Both the position numbers and the translations under genes were made by a program. A stretch of 64,000 nt of DNA from Comamonadaceae bacterium (GTDB taxonomy: Bacteria; Pseudomonadota; Gammaproteobacteria; Burkholderiales; Burkholderiaceae_C): positions 116,060 through 180,059 of the forward strand of contig CANGIQ010000001.1 in the NCBI GenBank assembly GCA_947453965.1, written 5' to 3'. Shown piece after piece: positions 49,924-59,203 of the stretch (position 1 is its first letter; every line of letters begins with the position of its first letter). Below the pieces are notes generated by a model. It made no database searches. It was not told the origin of the DNA and was given only the letters and a program-made list of their open reading frames with translations.

Positions 49924-51825
49924 TCAATCCTGGCTTTGCGCAGTGCTGGGGCTGTTGAGTTCAAGCTGACGGCGGCGTGTTTGCAGGGCGCGGTAGCGCT
50001 GCAAGGCTGTGGGGTCGTCTTTGGCCGCTTCGATGGCTTCGGTTTCTTGGGCCTTGAGGTTTTCAATCAACATGCGGTTGAGCATGCCGCGCAGTTCTAG
50101 CGCCGCCTCTTGGGCTTGTTCTTCGGGGGAGGCGGCATCCGGCATGGGTTTGCCATCGTCGTCGAGCAAGGGTTTGAAGGCCGTGGCCATGACGCGCAAG
50201 GCCATGTCTTCAAATTCTTGTTCGCGCAAACCCTCGCGCAGCGCGCCCCACGACTGGTTGCCGTGTTCGTGGTGCTGGTGATCGATCCACACAAACAAGG
50301 GGCCGTGGGGAGGCGCCAGATCGCACAACAGGTTGTGGTCTTCGTTGGAGAGTTGTTCCCAAATCTCCATGTTCGACAGCAAGACACGCGCTGCATGGTC
50401 GGCACGTCCTGCGGGAATTTGGCGTGCGCCACGTTTCCAATTTTGCGGTGGCCGTTCACGCGGTTTGAATTTGGAGGATTTTCTGAATTCACCGGTGCGG
50501 GCTGTCGTGCTGGTCGGGGTAGGGGGAATCCACAGGTCTTGCAGCTCGTGGGTGCCCAAGTCGGCTAACTCAGCAATTTCGCTCAGCAATTGGCGCTTGA
50601 GGGCGCCATCGGGCAAGGCCATCCACATCGGCTTGGCATTGCTGGCCATGTGGGCGCGGCCTTCTGCGGTGTGCAAGTCGCAGCCTTCGCGCGCCACTTC
50701 AATCAAAAAGCGGCTCAGGGGCATGGCTTCGGTCACGCAATGGGCAAAACCTTCTTTGCCGAATTCGCGGATGTAGCTGTCGGGGTCGTGCTCGGCGGGT
50801 AAGAACAAAAACTTCACGCTGCGCACATCGGTGGCATAGGGTAGGGCGCCATCGAGCGCCTTGCGGGCGGCACGTCGGCCTGCGCCATCGCCGTCAAAGC
50901 TGAACACCACGCTGTCGGTGAAGCGAAACAACTTTTGCACATGGTCGGGCGTGCAGGCGGTGCCCAGCGTGGCCACCGCGTTGGGAAAACCCAGCTGGGC
51001 CAACGCCACCACGTCCATATAGCCTTCGGTCACCAGCACATAGCCCGCATCGCGCAGGGCGTTGCGGGCTTCAAACAGGCCATACAACTCGCGGCCTTTG
51101 CTGAACACCGGGGTTTCGGGGGAGTTGAGGTATTTGGGCGTGCCTTCACCTAAGACGCGGCCACCAAAGCCAATGCACTCGCCCTTGACGTTGCGGATGG
51201 GAAACATCACGCGGTCGCGGAAGCGGTCGTAGCGTTTTTCTTCTGAGCCGTCTTCTTGGTTCACGATGACCAAGCCGCTTTCAGCTAGTAGGGGGTCTTG
51301 GTAGTCGGGAAACACGCTGGCCAAGCTGCGCCAACCTTCAGGCGCGTAACCCAAACCAAACTGCTTGGCGATTTCGCCGCTCAAGCCCCGGCCCTTGAAG
51401 TAGGCAATGGCTTGGGGCGAGTTGCGTAAATGTTTGCGGTAGGCCTCACCGGCTTTTTCCAGCACATCGGTGAGTGTGGCTTGTTTTTGGCGTTGCTCTG
51501 CGGCGCGCGCGCGGTCTTGGGGCGAGATGTCTTCTTCGGGCACTTGCATGCCGACGTTTTGCGCCAGGTCTTTGACTGCTTCTACAAACGTCATGCCGGC
51601 ATGCTCCATCAAGAAGCCGATGGCGTTGCCGTTTTTACCGCAACCAAAGCAATGGAAAAACTGTTTGGCAGGGCTGACAGAGAACGAGGGAGATTTTTCG
51701 CCGTGGAAGGGACACAGCCCCATGAAGTTGGCGCCGCCCTTTTTGAGCTGCACATAGCGGCCCACCACCTCGACCACGTCAACGCGGGCGAGGAGTTCTT
51801 GGATGAAAGACTGGGGGATGGCCAT
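49924..51825 (-). CDS. dnaG: DNA primase DnaG
   Basis: Makes RNA primers for replication. The 633-residue protein has the N-terminal zinc-binding domain (C38, H41, C59, C62 in CPFHGEKSPSF and HCFGCGKNGN). The catalytic TOPRIM core follows, with VTEGYMDVVALAQLGFPNAV and VVFSFDGDGAGRRAARKALD, and then a helicase-interaction C-terminal domain (after about residue 430). Length fits. It lies upstream of rpoD in the same direction, the remains of the classical primase-sigma operon; rpsU is not directly before it in this window. Confidence 0.97.
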   Translation of the reverse strand: MAIPQSFIQELLARVDVVEVVGRYVQLKKGGANFMGLCPFHGEKSPSFSVSPAKQFFHCFGCGKNGNAIGFLMEHAGMTFVEAVKDLAQNVGMQVPEEDISPQDRARAAEQRQKQATLTDVLEKAGEAYRKHLRNSPQAIAYFKGRGLSGEIAKQFGLGYAPEGWRSLASVFPDYQDPLLAESGLVIVNQEDGSEEKRYDRFRDRVMFPIRNVKGECIGFGGRVLGEGTPKYLNSPETPVFSKGRELYGLFEARNALRDAGYVLVTEGYMDVVALAQLGFPNAVATLGTACTPDHVQKLFRFTDSVVFSFDGDGAGRRAARKALDGALPYATDVRSVKFLFLPAEHDPDSYIREFGKEGFAHCVTEAMPLSRFLIEVAREGCDLHTAEGRAHMASNAKPMWMALPDGALKRQLLSEIAELADLGTHELQDLWIPPTPTSTTARTGEFRKSSKFKPRERPPQNWKRGARQIPAGRADHAARVLLSNMEIWEQLSNEDHNLLCDLAPPHGPLFVWIDHQHHEHGNQSWGALREGLREQEFEDMALRVMATAFKPLLDDDGKPMPDAASPEEQAQEAALELRGMLNRMLIENLKAQETEAIEAAKDDPTALQRYRALQTRRRQLELNSPSTAQSQD

Positions 51826-51889
51826 GGCAGGGAAAAACGTGGAGGGTCGATTCTAGGCAGACCCTCCGGCTTTTCCCGTCGTGACCTGC

Positions 51890-52648
51890 TTATTTCGGTG
51901 CCAAGCGAATGGCGCCGTCCAAGCGGATGACTTCGCCATTGAGCATATCGTTTTCAAAAATATGCAGCGCAAGCTTGGCGTAGTCTTGGGGCGTGCCCAA
52001 ACGAGAAGGGAAGGGCACGCTGGCAGCCAGAGTGTCTTGCACGTCTTGGGGCATGCCAAACATCATGGGGGTGCCAAAGATGCCGGGGGCAATGGTCATG
52101 TTGCGAATGCCGTTGCGGGCCAAGTCGCGGGCAATGGGCAAGGTCATTCCGACCACGCCACCCTTGGAGGCGCTGTAGGCGGCTTGGCCAATTTGACCGT
52201 CGTAAGCCGCTACAGAAGCGGTGGAGATCATCACACCGCGTTCGCCCGTGGCTTCGGGCTCGTTTTTGCTCATGGCTTCAGCGGCCAAGCGGATCATATT
52301 GAAGCTGCCCACCAGGTTGACGGTGATGGTTTTGTTGAACACATCGAGCTTGTGCGCGCCGTGTTTGCCGACAGTTTTTTCTGCGGGGGCGATGCCTGCG
52401 CAGTTCACCAGGCCCATCAATTTGCCCAAGGACACGGCCTTGGCGACCACGGCTTGGCCATCGGCTTCGCTACTGACATCGCATTTGACGAAGGCGCCAC
52501 CAATTTCGCGCGCCACGGCTTCGCCTTTGTCGGCTTGCATATCGGCAATCACCACCTGGCCACCGTGTGCGGCCAAGGCGCGTGCGGTGCCTTCACCCAG
52601 GCCTGATGCGCCGCCGGTGACGATGAAAACTTTGCCTTTGATGTCCAT
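51890..52648 (-). CDS. Type II 3-hydroxyacyl-CoA dehydrogenase-like SDR (HSD17B10-like)
   Basis: A 252-residue SDR. The cofactor loop [20 protein letters not shown], the [17 protein letters not shown] strand, the active site [21 protein letters not shown], and [13 protein letters not shown] match the HSD17B10/short-chain hydroxyacyl-CoA dehydrogenase group, which works in branched-chain and fatty-acid oxidation. It has GGAG before the start and a perfect 16-bp palindrome 41-57 bp upstream, in the gap to a divergent patatin-like gene. Confidence 0.9.
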   Translation of the reverse strand: MDIKGKVFIVTGGASGLGEGTARALAAHGGQVVIADMQADKGEAVAREIGGAFVKCDVSSEADGQAVVAKAVSLGKLMGLVNCAGIAPAEKTVGKHGAHKLDVFNKTITVNLVGSFNMIRLAAEAMSKNEPEATGERGVMISTASVAAYDGQIGQAAYSASKGGVVGMTLPIARDLARNGIRNMTIAPGIFGTPMMFGMPQDVQDTLAASVPFPSRLGTPQDYAKLALHIFENDMLNGEVIRLDGAIRLAPK

Positions 52649-52689
52649 GAGGGTCTCCTGAAGAATGAAAGTGTGAAAAGGTTGAGTTT

Positions 52690-52705
52690 ACGTTTACGTA
52701 AACGT
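52690..52705. promoter_or_regulatory. Perfect palindrome ACGTTTACGTAAACGT
   Basis: A 16-bp perfect palindrome sits between the hydroxyacyl-CoA dehydrogenase and patatin-like genes. Its form resembles sites of acyl-CoA/branched-chain catabolic regulators (LiuR-like MerR or TetR proteins), fitting the neighbouring beta-oxidation-type gene. Assignment to a particular regulator is a guess. Confidence 0.55.
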
Positions 52706-52773
52706 CAATTATGCGGGATTGCCGCATCCGGGACAATCACTCTTTTTCGGAATTTCCTCAAAGGACGGTTTGG

Positions 52774-53676
52774 ATGATCAGTTGTCGTTGGTTGCTGGGT
52801 GTGAGCGTGGTCTTGGCTTTGGTGGGGTGCGCCACGCAGGCCCCCGTGGCACCTGTGGTGGGTGGGCCAGCCCCAAGCGCTGAAACGCCTGCGCCCAAAC
52901 GTCCGCCCAAATTTGGCCTGGCCTTGGGCGGTGGTGCAGCACGTGGTTTCGCCCACGTAGGGGTGATTCAGGTGTTGGAAGAAGCCGGTCTGAGGCCTGA
53001 CTTGGTGGTGGGCACCTCGGCAGGCAGTGTGGTGGCGGCGCTGTATGCCAGTGGCAAAACCGGGGCGCAGTTGCAGCAAGTGGCCGAGACCATGGAAGAG
53101 GCCACCATCACCGACTGGACCGTGCCCTTGCTGGGTCGCGGCATGATGCGCGGCGACGCCTTGGCGCGTTATGTCAACAGCAAAACCGGCGGCCAGCGGA
53201 TTGAAGATTTCAAAATGCCGCTGGGCATTGTGGCCACCGACTTGCACACCGGCCAGGGTGTGCTGTTTCAGCGTGGCGATGTGGGCACGGCGGTGCGTGC
53301 CTCGAGTTCGGTGCCCTCGGTGTTTGAACCGGTGCGCATCGGTAACCGTGAATTTGTAGACGGGGGTTTGGTCTCGCCCGTGCCCGTGCGCTATGCCCGT
53401 CAAATGGGCGGTGAATACATCCTGGCTGTCGACATCTCCAGCGTGCCTGAAGCCGGCAAAACCGGCGATATGTTTCAAATCTTGATGCAAACCTTCACCA
53501 TCATGGGCAAGAGCATCAACAGCTTTGAGTTGCGCGAGGCTGATTTGGTGGTGCGTCCCAACTTGGGCAATGTAGGTAGTGCCGAGTTCAGCGCCCGTCG
53601 CCGTTCGATCGAAGCAGGGCGCCAGGCCATGTTGCAAGCCCTGCCCAAACTGCGTGCCGCTTTGGCAGCGCAGTGA
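52774..53676 (+). CDS. Patatin-like phospholipase lipoprotein (RssA-like)
   Basis: Serine hydrolase of 300 residues. From the ATG at 52774 (AAGGA site) it begins with a lipoprotein signal, VSVVLALVGCATQ, with the lipid cysteine at C19. The patatin domain has the oxyanion loop ALGGGAARGFAHVGV, nucleophile S82 in GTSAGS, and the catalytic aspartate in FVDGGLVSPVPVR. It would sit at the periplasmic face of a membrane and hydrolyse lipids. The track ORF start at 52711 lies within the upstream palindrome region. Confidence 0.9.
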   Translation: MISCRWLLGVSVVLALVGCATQAPVAPVVGGPAPSAETPAPKRPPKFGLALGGGAARGFAHVGVIQVLEEAGLRPDLVVGTSAGSVVAALYASGKTGAQLQQVAETMEEATITDWTVPLLGRGMMRGDALARYVNSKTGGQRIEDFKMPLGIVATDLHTGQGVLFQRGDVGTAVRASSSVPSVFEPVRIGNREFVDGGLVSPVPVRYARQMGGEYILAVDISSVPEAGKTGDMFQILMQTFTIMGKSINSFELREADLVVRPNLGNVGSAEFSARRRSIEAGRQAMLQALPKLRAALAAQ

Positions 53677-53715
53677 TGCAAGCGGCTTGATAAAGGCGAG
53701 CCGATAAACGGGCCA

Positions 53716-53748
53716 ATAAAAAAAGGGCCCGTCTTGCGACGAGCCCTT
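53716..53748 (-). terminator. Intrinsic terminator of the phasin gene
   Basis: On the minus strand AAGGGCTCGTC and GACGGGCCCTT pair with one mismatch around a 4-base loop and are followed by TTTTTTTATT. It lies 55 bp after the phasin stop codon and could also act on the patatin transcript from the other side. Confidence 0.75.
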
Positions 53749-53803
53749 GAAGGGATCCTGCACCCGATGGTGACGAAGGACCCGAGGAGACAACTGTTAC
53801 AAA

Positions 53804-54346
53804 TTAACGCTTCTTAGAAGCGGTTTTTGTGGCCTTGACAGCAGTTTCTGTCACGGTTTGGAAGTTGGTTTCAGCGATGTCAGCAGCTTGCTTGACCGCT
53901 TTTTGCACAGATTCCACAGCGTTGTTGCCAGCGCTCACGGCTTGCTTGAAGAAAGCCACAGCAGACTCAGAGCCAGCAGGTGCGTTTTTCAAAGCAGCGT
54001 CGATGTAGTTCACGAAAGCTTGTTGGCCTTCAGCAGCCTTGCCTTCGAAAGCTTTGCTCAGGTCAGCGCCAGTGCTTGAAGCGATGTCATAGATGTGGCG
54101 GCTGTAAGCAGCAGACTTCTCAGCCAAAGGCTGCAACAAACCAGCTTGCAAGGCCAACAGTTCTTGAGCGTCTTTCACGCTCAACACGGCTTTGGCGTGG
54201 TCGGCAGACTCAGTCAATGCAGCGCGTGCAGCAGTCAGGTTCAATTCCACCAATTTCTCAACGCCAGCAAAAGCTTGGTTGGTCAAACCAAACAGGTTGT
54301 TCAGGTTGGCTTTGTTTGTGGCGGCGATTTGTTCAACGTTCAACAT
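53804..54346 (-). CDS. phaP: Phasin (PHA granule protein)
   Basis: A 180-residue helical, Ala-rich protein that coats polyhydroxyalkanoate granules. Phasin-2 signatures are [20 protein letters not shown] near the start and [20 protein letters not shown], ending in a basic [12 protein letters not shown] tail. Start at 54346 has GGAGCA upstream. Its presence implies that the host stores PHA, although no phaCAB genes lie in the window. Confidence 0.9.
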   Translation of the reverse strand: MLNVEQIAATNKANLNNLFGLTNQAFAGVEKLVELNLTAARAALTESADHAKAVLSVKDAQELLALQAGLLQPLAEKSAAYSRHIYDIASSTGADLSKAFEGKAAEGQQAFVNYIDAALKNAPAGSESAVAFFKQAVSAGNNAVESVQKAVKQAADIAETNFQTVTETAVKATKTASKKR

Positions 54347-54383
54347 AGGGTGCTCCAAAAGTTAAGAGAGAGATTGCAAAAAA

Positions 54384-54398
54384 TGTTGCGATGCAGCA
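54384..54398 (-). promoter_or_regulatory. Candidate PhaR operator upstream of phasin
   Basis: TGTTGC-GAT-GCAGCA is a near-perfect 6-3-6 inverted repeat (one mismatch) 38 bp before the phasin start. PhaR, the phasin repressor of beta- and alphaproteobacteria, binds TGC-rich inverted repeats. No phaR gene is present in the window. Confidence 0.4.
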
Positions 54399-54540
54399 TT
54401 GGGATGAAGTTTAGGGTTATCCCGGGGTTTTGCAAGAGGTTTGAGGCCTTTCGGGCTCTGTTTAGAGGCGGCTTTCTAAAACCCGAGGCTTGTCGGTCTT
54501 GGCGACAATGGAGCCTTGATTGATGCGGCTTCCAAGGCTT

Positions 54541-55476
54541 ATGCGCGCTTTTTATTCAGACCAATTTGTACTGCCTTTGCCCGAAGGACACCGTTTTCCC
54601 ATGGCCAAGTACCGCTTGTTGCGGGAACGTTTGGCCCAAGAAGTTCCGGAGATCGAGATGCTGGCCGCCCAACCCGCAACCGATGGCGAGCTGGCCTTGG
54701 TTCACACGCCTGAGTACATTCAGTCGGTGGTGCAGGGCAGTCTGAGCGCGCAAGCGCAGCGCGAGATTGGATTTCCCTGGAGCCCGGCCATGGTCGAGCG
54801 TTCGCGCCGTTCCGCAGGGGCTACCGTGATGGCCGCGCGTGCGGCCCTTTGGGGTGGCGAAGGCTTGGCCGCCAATTTGGCAGGCGGCACCCACCACGCC
54901 TATGCCGACCATGGCAGCGGCTTTTGTGTGTTCAACGATGCGGCCGTCGCTACCCGCTTGATGCAGGCTGAGTGGGGGCGCCGCTATGTGCGGCCTTTGA
55001 AGGTGGCCATTGTTGATTTGGACGTTCACCAAGGCAACGGAACGGCGCGTATTTTTGCCAACGACCCACAGGTGTTCACGCTCTCGCTGCACGGGGCGCG
55101 CAACTTTCCATTTGCCAAAGAAAGCAGCGACCTGGATGTGGAGCTGCCCGACGGCTGTGACGACGATGCTTACCTGGAGGCCCTGGACCAGGCCTTGATC
55201 ACGGTGGAGTCCCGCTTTGACCCTGATCTGGTGATTTATCTGGCAGGTGCCGACCCGCACGAAGGCGACCGGCTGGGGCGGCTCAAACTGAGCTTCGATG
55301 GTTTGGAGGCGCGTGACCGCCGTGTGTTTGACTGGGCATTCACCCGTCGCTTGCCTTTGGCCTTCGCCATGGCTGGGGGTTATGGGACGCACATTGAAGA
55401 CACGGTCCAGGTGCAAGTCAATACCTACCGTGTCGCCCAGGCGTACTGGCGACGCTGGCAAAATCGTGCCCAATGA
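54541..55476 (+). CDS. Histone deacetylase-family amidohydrolase
   Basis: A 311-residue zinc-dependent deacetylase-fold protein from the ATG at 54541 (AAGG site). Motifs are AFYSDQFVLPLPEGHRFPM, the catalytic GGTHHAYADHGSGFCVFND, the zinc-binding VDLDVHQGNGT, and the AGADPHEGDRLGRL block. Bacterial members act on acetylated small amines or proteins; the target is unknown. It overlaps the downstream thioesterase by four bases, and so begins a four-gene cotranscribed run. Confidence 0.9.
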   Translation: MRAFYSDQFVLPLPEGHRFPMAKYRLLRERLAQEVPEIEMLAAQPATDGELALVHTPEYIQSVVQGSLSAQAQREIGFPWSPAMVERSRRSAGATVMAARAALWGGEGLAANLAGGTHHAYADHGSGFCVFNDAAVATRLMQAEWGRRYVRPLKVAIVDLDVHQGNGTARIFANDPQVFTLSLHGARNFPFAKESSDLDVELPDGCDDDAYLEALDQALITVESRFDPDLVIYLAGADPHEGDRLGRLKLSFDGLEARDRRVFDWAFTRRLPLAFAMAGGYGTHIEDTVQVQVNTYRVAQAYWRRWQNRAQ

Positions 55477-55922
55477 CTTCCACGCCCAACCCCCGTCCCC
55501 AAGCCGAACCGCGCAGCGCTTTCAAGGTTTTTCGTCGCATCGACACCCGGTGGATGGACAACGATGTGTACGGTCATGTCAACAATGTGGTCTATTACAG
55601 CTGGTTCGATACCGCGGTGAATGCCCATCTGATTGAGCAGGGCGCGCTGGATATCCATCACGGCCAAAACATCGGCCTGGTGATCGAGACCCAGTGCAAT
55701 TACTTTGCACCCTTGGCGTTTCCGCAAATCATCGAAGCCGGGATTCGTGTGGCCAAGCTGGGCTCGTCCAGCGTGCGCTACGAGGTGGGTTTGTTTGCCC
55801 AAGGGGAAGAAATGTGCGCTGCTCGTGGGCACTTTGTGCATGTGTATGTGGATAAAGAAAACCGTCGGCCTGTCCAGGCCCTGCCTTTGAACTTGAAAAC
55901 TGTCTTGGAGAAATTGGTATGA
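55473..55922 (+). CDS. Acyl-CoA thioesterase (4HBT hot-dog fold)
   Basis: A 149-residue thioesterase hydrolysing acyl-CoA to the free acid. The catalytic region RIDTRWMDNDVYGHVNNVVYY carries the conserved aspartate, followed by VIETQCNYFAPLAFP and the strand SSSVRYEVGLF. It overlaps the deacetylase-like and nitroreductase genes by four bases at each end (ATGA), showing translational coupling. Confidence 0.9.
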   Translation: MTSTPNPRPQAEPRSAFKVFRRIDTRWMDNDVYGHVNNVVYYSWFDTAVNAHLIEQGALDIHHGQNIGLVIETQCNYFAPLAFPQIIEAGIRVAKLGSSSVRYEVGLFAQGEEMCAARGHFVHVYVDKENRRPVQALPLNLKTVLEKLV

Positions 55923-56629
55923 GCACCCCGCAAAATAACGTTGCCGCTGTAGACCACGTGATGAACTCACGCATGTCGGCCCGCGCCTTCACCCAGCAGC
56001 CCGTGTCACGTGCGTTGATTGAAGAAATTTTGCAGGTTGCCAGCCGTGCCCCTTCGGGCACCAACACCCAACCTTGGAAGGTCTATGTGTTGCAAGGCCC
56101 AAGCCGCGACAGCTTGGTCGAGAAGGTGTGCGCGGCACATGAAGCCATGAGCCACAACCCAGAGCTGGCCAAAAACTACCAAGAGCAATACGACTACTAC
56201 CCTGCGAAGTGGGTCAGCCCCTTCATTGACCGCCGCCGTGAAAACGGTTGGGGCCTGTACGGTTTGCTGGGCATTGGCAAGGGCGACAAAGAAAAAATGC
56301 ACTTGCAACACCAACGCAACTTCAAGTTCTTCGATGCGCCGGTGGGCCTGATGTTCACGGTCGATCCTGTGATGGGCCGTGGCTCCATGTTTGACTACGG
56401 CATGTTTGTGCAAAACATCATGTTGGCCGCGCGTGCGCGTGGCTTGCACACCTGCCCACAGGCGGCATGGAACCACTTTCACAGCATCATCTTGCCGCAC
56501 ATTGGCGCGGGCGAGGGCGAAATGTTGGTGTGCGGCATGGCCCTGGGTTATGCGGACGAGAGCGACAAGGTCAACACCTTTGTCACGCCACGCGTGCCTG
56601 TGAGTGAATTTACCCATTGGGTTGCATAA
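55919..56629 (+). CDS. Nitroreductase-family protein
   Basis: FMN oxidoreductase of 236 residues. MNSRMSARAFTQQPVSRALIE and ASRAPSGTNTQPWKVYVL match the nitrobenzoate/DR2311-like nitroreductases, and FDAPVGLMFTVD with the C-terminal MLVCGMALGYADESDKVN completes the fold. It differs from the first nitroreductase at 1.0 kb. Coupled to the thioesterase. Confidence 0.9.
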   Translation: MSTPQNNVAAVDHVMNSRMSARAFTQQPVSRALIEEILQVASRAPSGTNTQPWKVYVLQGPSRDSLVEKVCAAHEAMSHNPELAKNYQEQYDYYPAKWVSPFIDRRRENGWGLYGLLGIGKGDKEKMHLQHQRNFKFFDAPVGLMFTVDPVMGRGSMFDYGMFVQNIMLAARARGLHTCPQAAWNHFHSIILPHIGAGEGEMLVCGMALGYADESDKVNTFVTPRVPVSEFTHWVA

Positions 56630-56647
56630 CCCGAACGACTGACACAG

Positions 56648-57832
56648 ATGATCATCACGAGCCTGCTCGACACCGATCTTTACAAGTTCACCATGATGCA
56701 GGCGGTGCTGCATCAGTTTCCGAGCGCGCAAGTCTCGTACAAGTTCAAGTGTCGCAACCCAGGCGTGGCCTTGGCGCCTTATGTGCAAGAAATTCGTGAC
56801 GAAATTCGCTCGCTGTGCAGCCTGCATTTTCAAGATGCCGAGCTGAACTGGTTGCGCAGCTTGCGCTTCATCAAGAGCGATTTTGTGGATTTCTTGGGTT
56901 TGTTTCGCCTGAACGAAAAATACATTCAAGTCCAGGCCTTGCCCAATGGCGAGATTGACATCAGCATTCAGGGGCCGTGGCTGCACACCATTCCGTTTGA
57001 GATTCCGGTGCTGGCCATCGTCAATGAGGTGTACTTTCGCAACACGCAAAAAGTGCCCGACTTTGTGGAGGGGCGTCGTCGCCTGGATCAAAAAATCGAA
57101 GCGCTGCACGCCGAGCGTTTGAGCGATTTGAAGATTGCAGACTACGGCACCCGCCGCCGTTTTTCCAAAGCTTGGCATGAAGAGTTGCTGCGTGTGTTGG
57201 CCTCCAAATTGGGTACCGGCACGCATGGCCAATTGGCGGGGACCAGCAATGCCTTGTTTGCCATGAAGCTCGGACTCACGCCCTTGGGCACCATGGCACA
57301 TGAGTATTTGCAGGCCTGCCAAGCGCTGGGCCCGCGTTTGCGCGACAGCCAAGTGTTTGGTTTTGAGACCTGGGCCCGCGAATACCGGGGCGACTTGGGC
57401 ATTGCGCTCAGCGATGTGTACGGCATCGAGCCGTTCTTGCGCGATTTCGACATGTACTTTTGCAAGCTGTTTGATGGCGCGCGCCACGACAGCGGGGACC
57501 CATTCACCTGGGGCGAACGCATGATTGCGCACTACCGCAACAACCGCGTGGACCCCATGACCAAAACGCTGATCTTCAGCGATGGTTTGACGGTGGAGCG
57601 CATCATTGCGCTGTACCAGCAGTTCCGGGGGCGTTGCCAATTGGCCTTTGGCATTGGCACCAACCTGACCAATGACCTCGGCTACGAGCCGCTGCAAATT
57701 GTGATCAAGATGGTGGAGTGCAACGGACAGCCCGTGGCCAAGTTGTCAGATACGCCTTCTAAGAACATGTGTGAAGACCAAAAGTACTTGGCTTATCTGC
57801 GGCAGGTGTTTGACATCGAACAGCCGACATAA
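56648..57832 (+). CDS. pncB: Nicotinate phosphoribosyltransferase
   Basis: NAD salvage enzyme joining nicotinate and PRPP to nicotinate mononucleotide, with ATP-driven histidine phosphorylation. The 394-residue protein shows [20 protein letters not shown], the tripartite [13 protein letters not shown] loop, the [20 protein letters not shown] block with the following [10 protein letters not shown], the phosphate-binding [14 protein letters not shown] and [12 protein letters not shown]. It sits 18 bp after the nitroreductase and 7 bp before the antiporter start codon. Confidence 0.95.
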   Translation: MIITSLLDTDLYKFTMMQAVLHQFPSAQVSYKFKCRNPGVALAPYVQEIRDEIRSLCSLHFQDAELNWLRSLRFIKSDFVDFLGLFRLNEKYIQVQALPNGEIDISIQGPWLHTIPFEIPVLAIVNEVYFRNTQKVPDFVEGRRRLDQKIEALHAERLSDLKIADYGTRRRFSKAWHEELLRVLASKLGTGTHGQLAGTSNALFAMKLGLTPLGTMAHEYLQACQALGPRLRDSQVFGFETWAREYRGDLGIALSDVYGIEPFLRDFDMYFCKLFDGARHDSGDPFTWGERMIAHYRNNRVDPMTKTLIFSDGLTVERIIALYQQFRGRCQLAFGIGTNLTNDLGYEPLQIVIKMVECNGQPVAKLSDTPSKNMCEDQKYLAYLRQVFDIEQPT

Positions 57833-57839
57833 ACAGGCC

Positions 57840-59192
57840 ATGAAATACATCCACATCGGGGTTTTGTTTGCCATCGCTTGGGCGCTCAATGCGGTGGCGC
57901 CTGGGCTGCTGGCGCATTTCAGTGGGTTCGACGGTGTGGACGCTGCATTGGCGGCTTCGCTGTGGTGTGCCGGAATTTTTTTGGTGTTTGGATGGGCGTG
58001 CAGTCGTGCAGCAGAGGGGACCTTGTTTCCTAGCTTCACCCTGCAATTGCTGATCGGCATCGTGCTGCACGATGCCTTGGCGCCTTTGTCGACGGAGCTG
58101 ACGTTATCGGTCGTGGTGTGTACAGCGTTGGCTGCGATCATTTTGAAATCAGGCGGCGATGAGATTGAGCGCCAAGACTTTTTGCGCATCGCGTTCCCCA
58201 CGGTCATGATGGCGATTGGGGGTTACTTGGTGACCTTCTTGGTCATGTTCCCATTGCTGCTCTGGCTGGGACTGGATGGCAAAACGGCGGCCTTGTTGGC
58301 CGCCATCATTGGTTCGACCGACCCCGCCGCCTTGATTCCAACTTTGAAACAGTTGGTGTTCAAAGCACCCTTCAAACGCGTGGCCAATTTATCGGTGGCG
58401 GAGAGTGCTTTGAACGATGCGGTGGGGGCCATCTTCGTGGGCGCAGTGGCGACCATGGTGGTGTCGGGCGCTTCGCTGGATAACTTGACGAGTTTGACCA
58501 CAGGCTTGTTCAGTGGTGACAACCTCTTGCATCTGGGGCAACAATTCTTGTTTGGGATCGTTGCGGGTGTGTTGGGTTGGTGTGGCATGTATGCGTTTGA
58601 GCGTTACAAATCGCGCCGACACGAAGCAAAAACACCCGAAGCGCCTTATGACTTCGCGATGGTGTTGGCCGTCCCTTTGCTCACCTTTGTGTTGGCGCAG
58701 GCCATGCATGGCAATGGGTTTTTGGCCGCCTTCGTGGCTGGGTTGTTGGCCAACTTCAACCATGGCACGCATTACTTTCACGGCTTGTTGCATCATCTTG
58801 AGGTCAAAATTGAGAGCGTGGCCAAACCCACCATCTTCATGATGGTGGGGCCGTTTGTGGCGATGGGCGACTTGATGGACACGGCGTGGTTAGGGTTGTG
58901 CGTGGCCTTGTTGTTCATGGGGGTGGCACGGCCATTGGCGGTGTTGATTTCTTTGGCACCAACGTCGATCAGCCTCAAAGAAAAATTGTTTCTGTGCGCT
59001 GTGCGTGAAACTGGCGTGATTCCCGTCGTGTTGGCTGTGATCACGGTGGCCCAGTTTCCCGATCTGAGCTTGCTCATGCCCTTGACGGCCTGGGTGGTGA
59101 TTTGGACCCTGACCCTGTTGCCCGCCATCACGGCGTGGTGGGCACAACATTTGCAGATGCTTGAACATGCATCAACCTCTATTTCTGATTGA
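57840..59192 (+). CDS. Na+/H+ antiporter, CPA1-type cation:proton antiporter
   Basis: Polytopic membrane protein of 450 residues from the ATG at 57840 (the track's 57771 start overlaps pncB). About a dozen hydrophobic helices are visible. The ion-binding helix IGSTDPAALIPTL carries the Asp conserved in CPA antiporters, with SVAESALNDAVGAIFVGA next. A C-terminal TLLPAITAWW and a short soluble tail follow. It exchanges sodium or potassium for protons; ion specificity cannot be read. Confidence 0.9.
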   Translation: MKYIHIGVLFAIAWALNAVAPGLLAHFSGFDGVDAALAASLWCAGIFLVFGWACSRAAEGTLFPSFTLQLLIGIVLHDALAPLSTELTLSVVVCTALAAIILKSGGDEIERQDFLRIAFPTVMMAIGGYLVTFLVMFPLLLWLGLDGKTAALLAAIIGSTDPAALIPTLKQLVFKAPFKRVANLSVAESALNDAVGAIFVGAVATMVVSGASLDNLTSLTTGLFSGDNLLHLGQQFLFGIVAGVLGWCGMYAFERYKSRRHEAKTPEAPYDFAMVLAVPLLTFVLAQAMHGNGFLAAFVAGLLANFNHGTHYFHGLLHHLEVKIESVAKPTIFMMVGPFVAMGDLMDTAWLGLCVALLFMGVARPLAVLISLAPTSISLKEKLFLCAVRETGVIPVVLAVITVAQFPDLSLLMPLTAWVVIWTLTLLPAITAWWAQHLQMLEHASTSISD

Positions 59193-59203
59193 AAGACTGA
59201 TCT

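Noticed and set aside
52705-53793. 362-residue minus-strand ORF
   Set aside because: Antisense to the patatin-like gene, His/Gln-rich noise.
56006-57697. 563-residue minus-strand ORF
   Set aside because: Antisense to the nitroreductase and pncB genes, both firmly identified; composition is a GC-skew shadow.
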